A DNA stretch of 64,000 bases, taken from Codonopsis lanceolata (Eukaryota; Streptophyta; Magnoliopsida; Asterales; Campanulaceae). Of the stretch, positions 54,618 through 64,000 are shown piece by piece. Each line of letters begins with the position of its first letter. Position 1 is the stretch's first letter. The position numbers and the translations under genes were made by a program. Where the stretch lies: positions 16,887,642 to 16,951,641 of the forward strand of contig CM028383.1 of the NCBI GenBank assembly GCA_013146195.2, read 5' to 3'. The notes below the pieces were generated by a model. It saw only the letters and a list, made by a program, of their open reading frames with translations. It searched no databases and was not told the DNA's origin.

Positions 54618-56877
54618 CTGCAAACGAAAATGAAATAAATTAGTACACAATCTTTAACTGCACTTAGTATATATATTCGTGCCATACCTAGGAAATAAGT
54701 TTCTGGTTAATACTGTTCCTTAATTGAATTCGAAATAGGGTTTGACTCTTGTACCGTGACGAAGCCAAAATTTCGTTCAAAACTCAAAATTACAATATAG
54801 TGTAAACTTTTCTAATACAAAGGGGATCAAAATTAATAAAATTATTATTTTTAATAGATAAATGTTAAATATTTATAAGTTAAAGGCAGTAAAATAGCAA
54901 AAACTTCAATGATAAAGGGGGTCAGTTAACCATTTGATAGTAAATCTTGAGTTTTTCTATTAGAAGCCATTAGTAAGTTGAAGTATTAGCGAGCTTTAAA
55001 CTATGCTAAAATTTGATGGCAAAAAGTTAAGAAAGACCATGTTACCGATATATTTTTTACAACTTGATCCACTGTGTGTTGGTGTGCTGATTGCGAGAGA
55101 GTGTGGTTCTGTTTTATGAATATGATCCGTATACTCAAATTTGATTTGTTCTGGTCGGAAGAAACACCAAACCAACCAAACCAACTTTACCTTGTTTATC
55201 CAATTAGTGTCTTCGTTATGTTCCATATATTACCCTTCCCTTGATGCCATGACAAAAGAAATAACAGAGGAGAGACTCTCCATCCGTTCGTTCTTATCAC
55301 AACACACACACACACACACACAACTATATTGACTAATTTACCTAATCCATTCCTCTTGGTATATAGCTAATAGCTATACCACGGAGAACCCACAATCAGA
55401 ATTAGGTATTTTACCAAATGCAGAAGAAACAAGAAGAAAATGACTCTATCTAAAGTAAAGATATTTATCTGTCGGACTCCGGCCCCTCACTCATGCAAAA
55501 GCTTCTTATTTGATACTTTGGTATTTCTTCTTGCGATAATACAGATTTTTGCTTCTTTTCTGTAAAAAAAAGTATTCTACTTTTCTTTTTAAATTGGCTA
55601 CACACTAAAGTCTCATTTATATATAAAAACTTGCAAATTATACATCTTCATTTTTTCATGTTGAATGAAAATTTGTAAGAATCATTAAAAAAAAGTATCC
55701 CAATGTTCCTAAATTATAATATATCCCCTTCATTCCAAGCAAAAATTCTCAATTTAAAAGTCAAAACTTTTTTTTAAAAATGACATTTTTTTAGTCTATT
55801 AGTAATAAAATAACACTTTTATTTCTTAATGTTTGAAAGTGGACTCATAAAGTGAAACATTATAAAATAGAATAGTAAACTATTTCCTCGAAAATAAGGG
55901 AGTGACAATAATATTATGTCGTTTCACGCCCAAACATGTAGAGAGGTGCACTTTTTATGTAGGGTCAATATGTATCCTTTGTATAGGTACCCTTTGTAGG
56001 ATAAATGCAAGCGAGATGATTTGAACAATTACCAACTCATTAAAAAACTTAAACTGTTAGAGAGAGGATCAATGATATATATGGTGCTTTAACAATTATA
56101 ATATAGGGTCAATTTGTGTAATTAGCTGATCATAATTATGGATTTGGATAGTAGACATATATAATTTGTCTTCTCTAAATAACTTTTCTTGAAAAGTAAT
56201 ACAAGTGAATGGGTACAATTTAATTAAGAAACATTAATTGTTAAAGAGTGCATAAGCTTTACTAGTGTCTAACATGCCTAAAATAACACAAAACAACACA
56301 ACTGACCACCGATGTGAAAGTTTTACGTGACCCACCAACGTTGTCATTAATCTAAAGATATAAATTTATAGAGTACAAATTAAAAAGGTGTGATGGTGTG
56401 TTAATTTGTCTTCTCCAAATATATCCTAGTGAAAAAGAATAATTACAATATGAGTTTTGAAGAAGATTTGTACATAAAATGGGCATCATGTCCTACTTAT
56501 GCCTAACGTTTGTAAAACAAAACAATTAACATGTTGAATAATATTGACTGACCTTGACCCACCATTGGTATAGGTCTTGTCTGGTGTAGTGTTTTTAAAA
56601 CGTAATTTTTTTCTTGTAAATATGTTTGGAAAACTATTTCAAAACGCTATTTTTATAAACAAAATAGTTGTAAACGCAACATATTTTTAAAACACTGCAT
56701 TTTAAAACGCTGCATTGAAATACTTTTAAAGAGAAAACGTTGCGTTTTTTACCAGCATTTTGGTCAAAACGCTCCACCAAACAAGCACTTAGTAATAAGT
56801 AAGAATACGGATGCATGCTACTTAATATGTATCTAAATTAATGAATTTTCTTGAAAAGAATTGAACTACACACACAC
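54618..56877 (-). other. Possible long last intron of TAC1-like gene, or 3' flank
   Basis: It contains a Stowaway-like relic at 55722-55912 (CCCCTTCATTCCAAGCAAAAATTCTC to CTCGAAAATAAGGGAG), a (CA)n tract at 55302-55322, and AAAACGCT/AGCGTTTT repeats at 56640-56775 that look like part of a small inverted-repeat element. No other gene. Confidence 0.4.
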
Positions 56878-57537
56878 CTTGAGTATGAAGAAGAGAAACC
56901 GATTCAGTGCTTCCATGTCCATCTTTGTTGAGAACTCCTAGCTGAGTCTCCTTGCTTTGAAGGTCTGGATGGATCTTCCTCTTCAGCATTTTAGTCATCA
57001 ACTATCCATATATAGAACAAACATCAAGAAACTGATTAGCAACGTACCTCATCATTGACCTAAACTAGGGGTGCTCCATCAAGTTCGTTATTGTATTAAT
57101 GTTTCCTCAAACCAATTAATGATTAACAAATTAAGATCTCGCGTGTGCGAGAACTCAAAAGGTTGTCAAAGAAATTAACGTACGTAAACATACTATTGTG
57201 ATCTTAGTGCTTGTTTTGGTATAGTAGCAGTAGTACCAAACTCAGACATGAGCGTAGAGAGTCTCTGTGTTTGGGTCTCGCAGTTTTAACTTTTGCTTGG
57301 GTGTTTTGAGGTGTTTGGACTGTTTCTACCTTAATGTATAGCTGCATAGTTAGCTGTCTTTTCGATTGGGTGTTAGATGTCAGGGGTGCTTAATCTGCTT
57401 GTATTTGTTGAGTAATTATTAGGTCTAATAATCTTTTTAACTAATAATACTAGTAATATATTTAATCAAAAAATAAAATAAAAATTTCCCAATGATGCAT
57501 GTTGATGTAGGTACATGCAATGGATAAGCGTGAACAC

Positions 57538-57572
<35 letters not shown>

Positions 57573-58571
57573 CACTTTGTGTAGTTTCTGGATTGGCCGG
57601 GAATCCTCTTTAACGCGAGGTATGAACTTCTTGGAGAAGGAAATCCCTTTGATCTTGACATAATGATCAGGAGCAAATTTCTTGCTAATGTTAGCTTGAT
57701 CATCTTTCCGATGATCATGGCTCTTTTTTTGCATGTCTGAATCAGCAGAAAACAAATCAGCAAGAGTGATTCTCTCTCCTCTCTTCTTCCTTTCTTCATA
57801 CTCCGAATTCACACCAGCTTGATCGTTAGGTTTAGGTGAAGAAATATGGTTAGTGCAAGTATGATCATAAACAGTACCCTCCATAGCCTTGGAATTTTCA
57901 TGGAAATGCGAGTCGCACCCATGTTTAAACGCTTTGAATACTAACGGATCCATTTCCCCTTCGTCCATCTCACAATCACATTCATCCTCATCACCAAAGA
58001 AGCCTTCGTCGTCCTCATCATCATCATCATCATCATCATCATAGTTGTTATAGTAGTACTCTTGTTCTTGATCAATTTCTTTTTCCAAAAAGAACTCCTT
58101 TTGTTGCTTGAAATTACCCAACTCTTTCAAAGGATCAAACCCTAATGTACCAATAGTAAGTAACCCGTCTTTCCAACCATCAAGCGCACCTGCTAAGGTG
58201 GCATGTTCAAGCAGTGCGAGCGTGTCCGTGTCTCGGTCAGTGGTGTCATTTTTCACAAACTCTGCCTTCTTCATATCTCGACCAACTTCATCTGATCAAT
58301 TAAGAAAAGATGACGCCACAATATAAGACCAGAAAATGTTTTAATGATAATAATCATGCAAAATCAAATATTAGTATGACAGTTTACCTTTTTGATTAAA
58401 CCTGCGGTGTACCCAGTTGAAGATCTGTGGATATTATATAACAACCAAATTAGTGGGATGATATTAAAAGAAATTATATACATGAAAATAGCAAGCATTA
58501 CAAAGGGTGTTTCTTTAAAATTATATATATATATAATTTTATTTTCCAATGATAATTATATGTACCTTCAT
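56878..58571 (-). CDS. TAC1: TILLER ANGLE CONTROL 1-like protein (IGT/LAZY family)
   Basis: Minus-strand exons: 58571-58566 (ATGAAG only), 58424-58388, 58291-57576 and 57001-56878, all with GT-AG junctions, giving 294 residues plus a short tail, close to the usual 300. Motifs: MKIFNWVHRRF (1-11), the IGT motif WKDGLLTIGTLGFDPL (54-69), an acidic run with eight Asp (99-106) and DEDECDCEMDEGEMD, RGERITLADLF (185-195), and MTKMLKRKIHPDL (255-267) with TESVSLLHTQ. No C-terminal EAR-like motif of LAZY1 is seen, which with GWKDG points to TAC1. TAC1 sets branch and tiller angle by opposing LAZY-driven upward growth; its biochemical role is unresolved. A reading frame continuing past 57576 into SLSLSL is intron. 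No disruptions. Confidence 0.9.
57541..57570. repeat. (GA)n at the 5' end of TAC1 intron 3
   Basis: It lies directly after the donor GTGAGT of the third intron and reads (CT)n in the transcript. Confidence 0.9.
58016..58042 (-). repeat. Coding trinucleotide repeat in TAC1 (poly-Asp)
   Basis: An ATC/TCA run on the plus strand encodes the eight-Asp stretch of the TAC1-like protein. Length variation would not break the frame. Confidence 0.85.
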
Positions 58572-58645
58572 TTCTTGAGCCTATACTTATGATGATGATG
58601 GAGATCAAGAGATAGCTAGATAGAGAGATAACTAGCTAGATAGAT

Positions 58646-58705
<60 letters not shown>

Positions 58706-58740
58706 AGGTTGAATTGGGGAGGAGTTATAGGGTGCCAAAA
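58572..58740 (-). promoter_or_regulatory. TAC1 5' leader with long CT repeat
   Basis: 58639-58701 is an almost pure (GA)n, (CT)n on the coding strand, about 70 bp before the ATG. CT-rich leaders near transcription starts are common in plants. A TATA-like CTATAACTCC lies at about 58720-58729 on the minus strand; the start site is not certain. Confidence 0.45.
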
Positions 58741-59147
58741 TGGTGGGAGGCTAAATAGGAACCGCGTCTGAGTTCTGACCTAACAATGAAGTAAGTAGAC
58801 AGGGCGGCCCTCAAAGGTGATATAATGGCAATGATCATTTCCTGCATGGCATTACCACCTCGCATCACTCCCGACCCGCTTGTTTTTTCTTTTTTCTTTT
58901 TAGTCCAAATGGGCTGTATAATTTAGAGGAAACAAATCGACAAGTATGGGTGGTGTGGCGGTAGGTGTAGATAGATGAGTAAGTGAATGCCCGATTAATA
59001 ATAGGGTGATATTCGGTCAGTTTTGTGTGTAGAAAATATAATCGCAAAAATCTACTATATTTGTTTTAAATCGTTAAATTATATTTTTAAAGAGAAAATG
59101 ATGAAGAAACCATTAATGAATAAAAGACGTGCAGATAGAGTTACAAT
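58741..59147. other. Upstream region of TAC1, nothing recognised
   Basis: No gene and no clear element. It probably holds the TAC1 promoter (transcribed leftward). Confidence 0.4.
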
Positions 59148-59415
59148 CCAAATTTAAGCATCGCAATGAAAAACATTAGATATCGCTCAAAATTTTGGGC
59201 ATCGAAATGCAAAATGTCACTGTCCAAATTTGAGCATCGCAATGAAAAATATTGGGCATCGCTCAAAATTTTGGGCGTCGAAATGCAAAAGACATTGCCC
59301 AAATTTGAGCAACACAATGAAAAAAGATTGGGCATCACTCAAAATTTTGGGCGTCGAAATGCAATAGCCACTGCCTAAATTTGGGCATCGCTCAAAACAT
59401 TGGGCGTCGTTCATT
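59148..59415. repeat. Tandem repeat, 75-76 bp unit, about 3.5 copies
   Basis: The unit starts at CCAAATTTGAGCATCGCAATG and includes GGGCATCGCTCAAAATTTTGGGCGTCGAAATGC. Starts are at 59148, 59224, 59299 and 59374. Each unit holds GGGC-TCG-TCAAA modules that are themselves half-repeats. Confidence 0.85.
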
Positions 59416-60101
59416 TTGTGCAACGCAACCTGGGTTTATTGAGATTAGAATGACTCATCATAGGCAACGACACCCACATCGGAGGTAGGTCCGGAAACTA
59501 AGCATCATAGTATCAAAACATTGTGCATCACTCAAAACTTTGTCTGCAAGTGATTTATTCGCCATCGAAATGAACAAAAATAGTGTCGGAATGAATAATT
59601 AAACACTGCCACCAAATATCAACAAATGTGTGCATCAGAATGGACAAATTTGATTTCGGAATGAAAAAATTGAACGCTGCCCTTAAATCCGTGTGTAAAA
59701 ATTGAGCAACAGAAAACTTTCGAAGCTCAAACCAATGCTTAATTAAACATCGTTTTTTAGTTTATCCGAGAAAAAAAGTTATGGAGAAAATAATCCGACA
59801 AGATGAAAATTAAGAGGTGAACAATGGAGAAAAGAAAGATGAAGATGAAACTGGAGGATTTTTAGAGAAAGAGAGTGTAATAGAGAGAAGAGAAAGAAGT
59901 AGTAAGAGGAAGTAGAAGAGAGAAAACTCTGTTAGAGAGAGATAATGGTGTATGCTTGAGTATTTTGGGAAGAAATTAATGAAAATTGACTTTAGAGGTT
60001 TAAAAAAAATAGGGTAGTTGAGCGGTTACAATTTCATCAAATGGTACCGGCCCACAATTATTTCTTAATAATATGAGTGTAAATGGGCTTAGGCTGCTTA
60101 G
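59416..60101. other. Spacer with diffuse repeats related to the 75-bp array
   Basis: Scattered words such as GTGCATCACTCAAAACTTTG (59522-59541) and GAAATGAACAAA/GGAATGA continue the theme of the array. It is purine-rich at 59810-59950. No gene. Confidence 0.45.
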
Positions 60102-60279
60102 TGTAGAAACACACAATAATTATGAATAACGACATAACCTTTCCATTGATTGAATCATCTATTTAGGGTACAGGAAACCTATACAAAGAAAAAGTTATAG
60201 TAAGGAAAGAACTATACATGGAAAATAACCATATACGGTAGTTATCACTAAATAATAATTACAATATTATTATCTAATA
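60102..60279 (-). repeat. 3' LTR of the Ale-type Copia (about 178 bp)
   Basis: On the minus strand it follows the purine-rich CTTGCGAGGGCA, begins ATTAGATAATAATATTG, and ends in TTTCTACA. It has a TTAGTGATAACTACC segment. Boundaries are approximate within a few bases. Confidence 0.6.
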
Positions 60280-60599
60280 TGCCCTCGCAAGATGGACACC
60301 TAAGAGGAGAGACCAATCTTGTGAAGTAATTGCTGGAAACGCTAGCGAGCAAGCAGTTTGGTAAGGGCATCAGCCAACTGATCAGCCGAGGAGACATGGG
60401 AAACCCGTAAGAGCCCATCTTGAACCTGTTGCCGAATGAAGTAAAAATCCAGAGCCACATGCTTCATGCGATTGTGGAAGACCAGATTGGAGCACATGCT
60501 AGTGGCACCCACATTGTCACATTAAATGACAGGTTGAGTTAAGGAAGTGATACCGAGCTCACCGAGAAGAGACACAATCCAACGGACTTCAGCAACAGT

Positions 60600-61960
60600 G
60601 GCGGCCACACCTCAGTATCCATATTCGGTCGAGGAACGAGTAACAATGCGTTGTTTCTTAGAGCTCCATGAGATCATGTTGCTTCCAAGGTAGACAATGT
60701 AGGCATTGGTGGAAATGTAGTCATCTTTGTTTCCCGCCCAGTCAGCATCGGTGAACGCATGGAGAGTAGGGGAAACTGACGATGAAATAAATTCCCGCAT
60801 CAATAGACCCGCATAGATACCGTAGAACTCGCTTGGCCGCATTCCAGTGCTCAGTGGTCGGCCTATGCATGAACTGAGAGAGTTTGTTGACTGCATATAC
60901 GACATTAGGGTGAGTAAGGGACGAATACTGAAGACTCCCAATTATAGCCCAAAACTGTGTAGGATCGGTGAGAGCAGTGCCCGATTGAAGTGTCAACATT
61001 GGCGAGGTGGCGAGCAGGGTAGCGACCGGGCGGGCATCTATATATCATGCCCGTACGGGTGAGGAGATCTGCAATATAACCGCACTGGGAGAGCAGGATA
61101 CCACTTGGTCGCTTTACAACTTCAACACCAAGGAAATAGTGAATTTCACTAAGGTCCTTGAGCGAGAAACAAGCATCGAGCATTGAGCATGGAGATGAAG
61201 GTTGAACGACAGCGGACTGGTTCCCAGTCATGACAAGGAGATATATGGTGGTTCCCCCTTCATTAAGTATAAACATCGATGTGTCGGTAACAAAGTTTTT
61301 AAATCCGAGGCAAGAATAAATTGTCGCAGCTCATTATACCATACTCGAGGAGCCTGTTTGAGACCATAGATAGCCTTGTGGATCAGACATACATGTTGAG
61401 GGTTGTCCTTATTGATGAAGCCATGAGGTTGAGCCATGAAGATCTCCTCGGATAATGTGCCTTGGAGAAAAACATTGTTCACATCCAGTTGCCGAAGTTC
61501 CCATCCTCATCTTACGACCAGTGACAGAACTAGTCACACAGTGGTTAGTTTAACCACTGGACTGAAAGTCTCATGATAGCCGACACCTGGTCATTGGTGA
61601 AATCCCTTGGAAACAATATTGCGAGCATCTTCCGAGGGAACCACATCCCAAGTACCGTTACGAGCTAGGGCATCATATATTTTAGACATGGCTTGACACC
61701 ACTTGATATCTTTGAGAGCTTGAATGACACAAGTGAGTTCACTGTCCGCTGCTAGTTGAGCTGAGAGATTGAGTTTGGTGAGCGACTTATAAATGTTATT
61801 CTTGGAGCGAGTAAAAATGGATGAGGTACCAGTAGCAATTGGCACAGGAACTGGTGCAGCAGGCATGGGATTATCCTCGGCCAGGTTGCAAGGTGCCGAG
61901 GATAATGTAGCAAGCATGGTGCTATACATTTATGAGGCATGGTGCCGAGGATGGGCTAGC
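60600..61960 (-). pseudogene. Ale-type Copia reverse transcriptase and RNase H, broken
   Basis: Minus-strand fragments: LKDIKWCQAMSKIYDALARNGTWDVV (about 61700), VFLQGTLSEEIFMAQPHGF and AIYGLKQAPRVWYNELRQF (61480-61330), a frameshifted catalytic region (the YVDD box is not readable near 61220), SLKDLSEIHYFLGVEV (about 61160), SLQYSSLTHPNVVYAVNKLSQF (about 60930), and RNase H with FTDADWAGNKDDY, SWSSKKQ and TRSST (60760-60620). The TEAEY motif after TRSST is corrupted (TCGACCGAATATGG). Confidence 0.85.
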
Positions 61961-63199
61961 AATGGGCATAGAGCTGTCCTCGGGTAGGTTGTTATGAGCC
62001 GAGGAGGGTCAAGCAGTATGCACATGGATGGTAGCGGGCACAGTAATTGAAGCGGGCACTAGATTGTTTGGGCGAGGTTGGTGTATGGGGGAGCTGAGAT
62101 CGACCAAGTTCTGGTTAGTGCTAGGAGAAACTGGCGTGGAGGCACTAAAACTTGTAGTGGATGATGTGTTTGAAGTCGGGAACAGTTCATGTGGAGGTAA
62201 CCCTAGTGGCTCGAGTGGAGTCATGAGGGCGAACAAGGTGGGTGTCGAGGTTGGTCATGGGAAAAGGGGACTCGACGAACCGAACATGACGCAAGATGAA
62301 TAGCTTAGTTGTGCTCGGATCATAAAAGATATAAGCACTCTGAGTGAGCGAGTAACCCAGGAAGACACAAGTAGTGGAACGAGCAACAAGTTTGTGAGTA
62401 GAGTATGGGCGAAGCCAAGGGTAGCAAAGGCAACCAAAGGCACGAAGTTTGGTGTAGTTTGGGGGAGACCCAAACAGTTTCTGATAGGGTGAGATATGTT
62501 TGAGAGTTGGTGTGGGTAGTCAATTTATGAGGTAGGTCGCTGTTTGAAAGGCAAACGACCAAAGGGTAGCGGAAGAGATGCTTTAGAGATAAGGGAGAGG
62601 CTAGTCTCAACAATGTGACGGTGGCAACGTTCCGAGAATCCATTGTGTTCCAGGGTATGCGGTGGCGAGGTGAGATGGGAAATGCCGTTAGCGGACAGGT
62701 AAGTGGCCAAGCCAGTCTCCCGGGCAAGTTTGGTGTATTCTCTACCATTGTCTGAGTAGAGAGCGACAATGGTCATTTTGAAATAGTTTTTAACCAGGGC
62801 TTTAAAACGGGGAAAGATAGTGGCTATATTAGACTTGCGTTTGAGAGGGAAGAGCCATATGTAATGTGTGAAGTGATCAACAAAGATCACATAATACTTG
62901 AACCCATCAACAGAATGTAGGGGGAGGTCCAAACATCAGAGTAAATGATTTGGAGCGGGGAGGTAGACACAATAGTAGAGTGAGAGAAATGAATTTTATG
63001 ACTTTTATTGCATAAGCAATCAATATAATGTGTTTGTTTAATGGGAGTAGTGTCTAATGCTAAACCAAAACTAAATAGAATCTGACGCTAGATGGGTTCA
63101 GAATGATGACCAAGACGATGATGCCAGTCTTGGTGAGAGATTTTTTTAACCAACACAAGCAGAGGGGCGAGGAGAGGGGGCTGTGGTCGGCCATTCATA
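61961..63199 (-). pseudogene. Ale-type Copia integrase and pre-integrase domain, broken
   Basis: From 63195 on the minus strand: MNGRPQPP, then KISHQDWHHRLGHHSEPI (zinc-binding His part), a stop, then CLCNKSHKIHFSHS and the catalytic core SVDGFKYYVIFVDHFTHYIWLFPL (62930-62525), with DNGREYTKL and the end of the core shortly after. The C-terminal part 62470-61960 is frameshifted. Confidence 0.8.
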
Positions 63200-63200
63200 C

Positions 63201-63420
63201 TGTAAAACCCCAATATTTTATCTATTTGATTTTTTTACAAATAAATTAATTTAGTACCACTTTTAACATGTTTGACAAAATAATATTTTGTGACTTATTC
63301 ATGTTATTTTAGATAACAAATATATCAAGTTTTTACCAAATTTGACCAAGTCTTTGATTGACATTTAAAAAAAAATATATATTATTCTATTAATTAGATA
63401 TATTATCTATATTATAAAAC
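63201..63420 (+). mobile_element. Start of another LTR (TGTAAAACCCC type)
   Basis: TGTAAAACCCCAATATTTTATC abuts the Copia coding sequence without transition, so it is an insertion border. The opening resembles Gypsy (Tekay/Reina) LTRs such as the one at 36248. The right end is not recognisable; AT-rich DNA and a CTAG-hairpin follow. Confidence 0.45.
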
Positions 63421-64000
63421 AACTAGGTTCGCACATGTGCAATTGACTATGGCTATTCGGAGGTCATGATTTATTTGTTTTACTAAGATATTAGATTTAT
63501 TCTTTAGCTTTACGGTTTTATGGAGATATTAGATTTATTGTTTATCCAATTTCTTCTTCGCGAACATAGATTTATTGTTTTATAGTTATTGTTTTATTGA
63601 TATATTACGATCATAATTATCTAGTTTCTTCTCCGCGAACATGCGGCTATATCTAACGGGACTTGATTTTTTTATGTCCGACCTAGATTTTTTTTAAAAA
63701 ATAATCAATTTAATTTTTTTCCATCCTGGTTTTTTTTGTCTGGTCTAGATTTATTGTTTAAAAATATTTAGTTTATAGTTTCTTAATTGATTGTTATCAT
63801 AATCAACTGAATCTCAATTTAATTTTTGTCTGGTTTATATATATTTTTAAAAGTTTGTTCGTAAGTTTTGTAATTTTAAATAATTGTTTTTTATTATTTT
63901 TTCTTTTTTTTTTTAAATTTTTTTTGCTAAGTTTCCCTTATTGGTCTGAAATCTTTGTGATTTCGATTTCGAAATAGTATTTTGTTAGTTCATTATGTCT
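63421..64000. repeat. AT-rich repeat related (inverted) to the block 19900-20120
   Basis: CTAGGTTCGCACATGTGC at 63423 looks like a Helitron-type end. The following CCGACCTAG, AATTTAATTTTTTTCC, TTGATTGTTATCATAATCAA and AAGTTTTGTAATTT match, in reverse complement, words of 19907-20000 (GGCCGGACAAAA, AATTACGATAACAG, AAATTACAAAACTTACG). It runs off the window. Confidence 0.45.

Larger units (their letters stand above)
60102..63199 (-). mobile_element. Ale-type Copia element, minus strand, truncated at 5' end
   Basis: From right to left: pre-integrase end, integrase, reverse transcriptase, RNase H, polypurine tract, short 3' LTR. The left LTR and gag are missing because another LTR starts at 63201. 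Short LTR and compact pol match the Ale/Retrofit type. All genes are broken. Confidence 0.8.

Noticed and set aside
57462..57575. C-terminal SLSLSLSL extension of the TAC1 reading frame
   Set aside because: It translates a (CT)n repeat directly after a GTGAGT donor, and the next exon (57001) continues the family sequence in phase.

Overview
This is nuclear DNA from a flowering plant, very probably a eudicot. It is AT-rich, the genes are spliced, and most of the window is old and young transposable elements. Repeated GTAAGACGGTCTTAC-type MITEs make me think of Caryophyllales, but that is a weak inference. Only two ordinary host genes can be supported. The first is a two-exon cytochrome P450 of the CYP78A family (14569-17032, + strand). 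Its product is closest in character to the CYP78A6/A8/A9 organ-growth and seed-size clade. The second is an IGT-family TILLER ANGLE CONTROL 1 (TAC1)-like gene (about 54604-58571, - strand). It has the 6-nt first exon and the other short exons I associate with that family.

Layout. 1-14300 is a graveyard of small elements: a Tat-type Gypsy LTR and gag relic (1137-2027), palindromic MITEs, a MULE-type MITE with a 10-bp target duplication and an internal minisatellite (3602-4716), two non-autonomous hAT elements with 8-bp duplications (5719-6627, 7608-8431), and 258-bp Stowaway MITEs. 14300-17100 holds the P450 gene. 17400-25320 holds Helitron-like elements, long (TA)n tracts and another Tat LTR. 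26590-27120 is a MITE nested in a MITE. 28710-34813 is a complete non-autonomous LTR element with only a truncated Athila-type gag (TR-GAG type), flanked by a 5-bp duplication. 35583-36860 is the 3' end of a Tekay-type chromovirus. 36868-38358 is the 5' part of a short-LTR Copia element whose leader contains a 57-codon membrane-type ORF. 38359-38458 is a gap of 100 N. 38459-48444 is a decayed Sirevirus (Copia, SIRE) with an env-like region and a 3' LTR. 48445-51010 holds Tat and Athila-type LTR sequence. 51000-54600 is MITE-rich. 54600-58700 holds TAC1. 59148-59415 is a 75-bp tandem repeat. 60102-63199 is an Ale-type Copia on the minus strand, cut by another LTR at 63201.

The most unexpected observation concerns sequence quality. 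The two LTRs of the TR-GAG element differ mainly by CAG/CTG in one copy against CG in the other, in both directions. The Sirevirus coding region has the same signature, with CG where the protein family predicts CAG/CTG. Real evolution does not easily produce this. Systematic long-read base-calling error at CHG-methylated cytosines does, so many of the frameshifts in the TE region may be artefacts. The host genes look clean. The two host genes are unrelated in function (organ growth and branch angle); nothing suggests that they work together.
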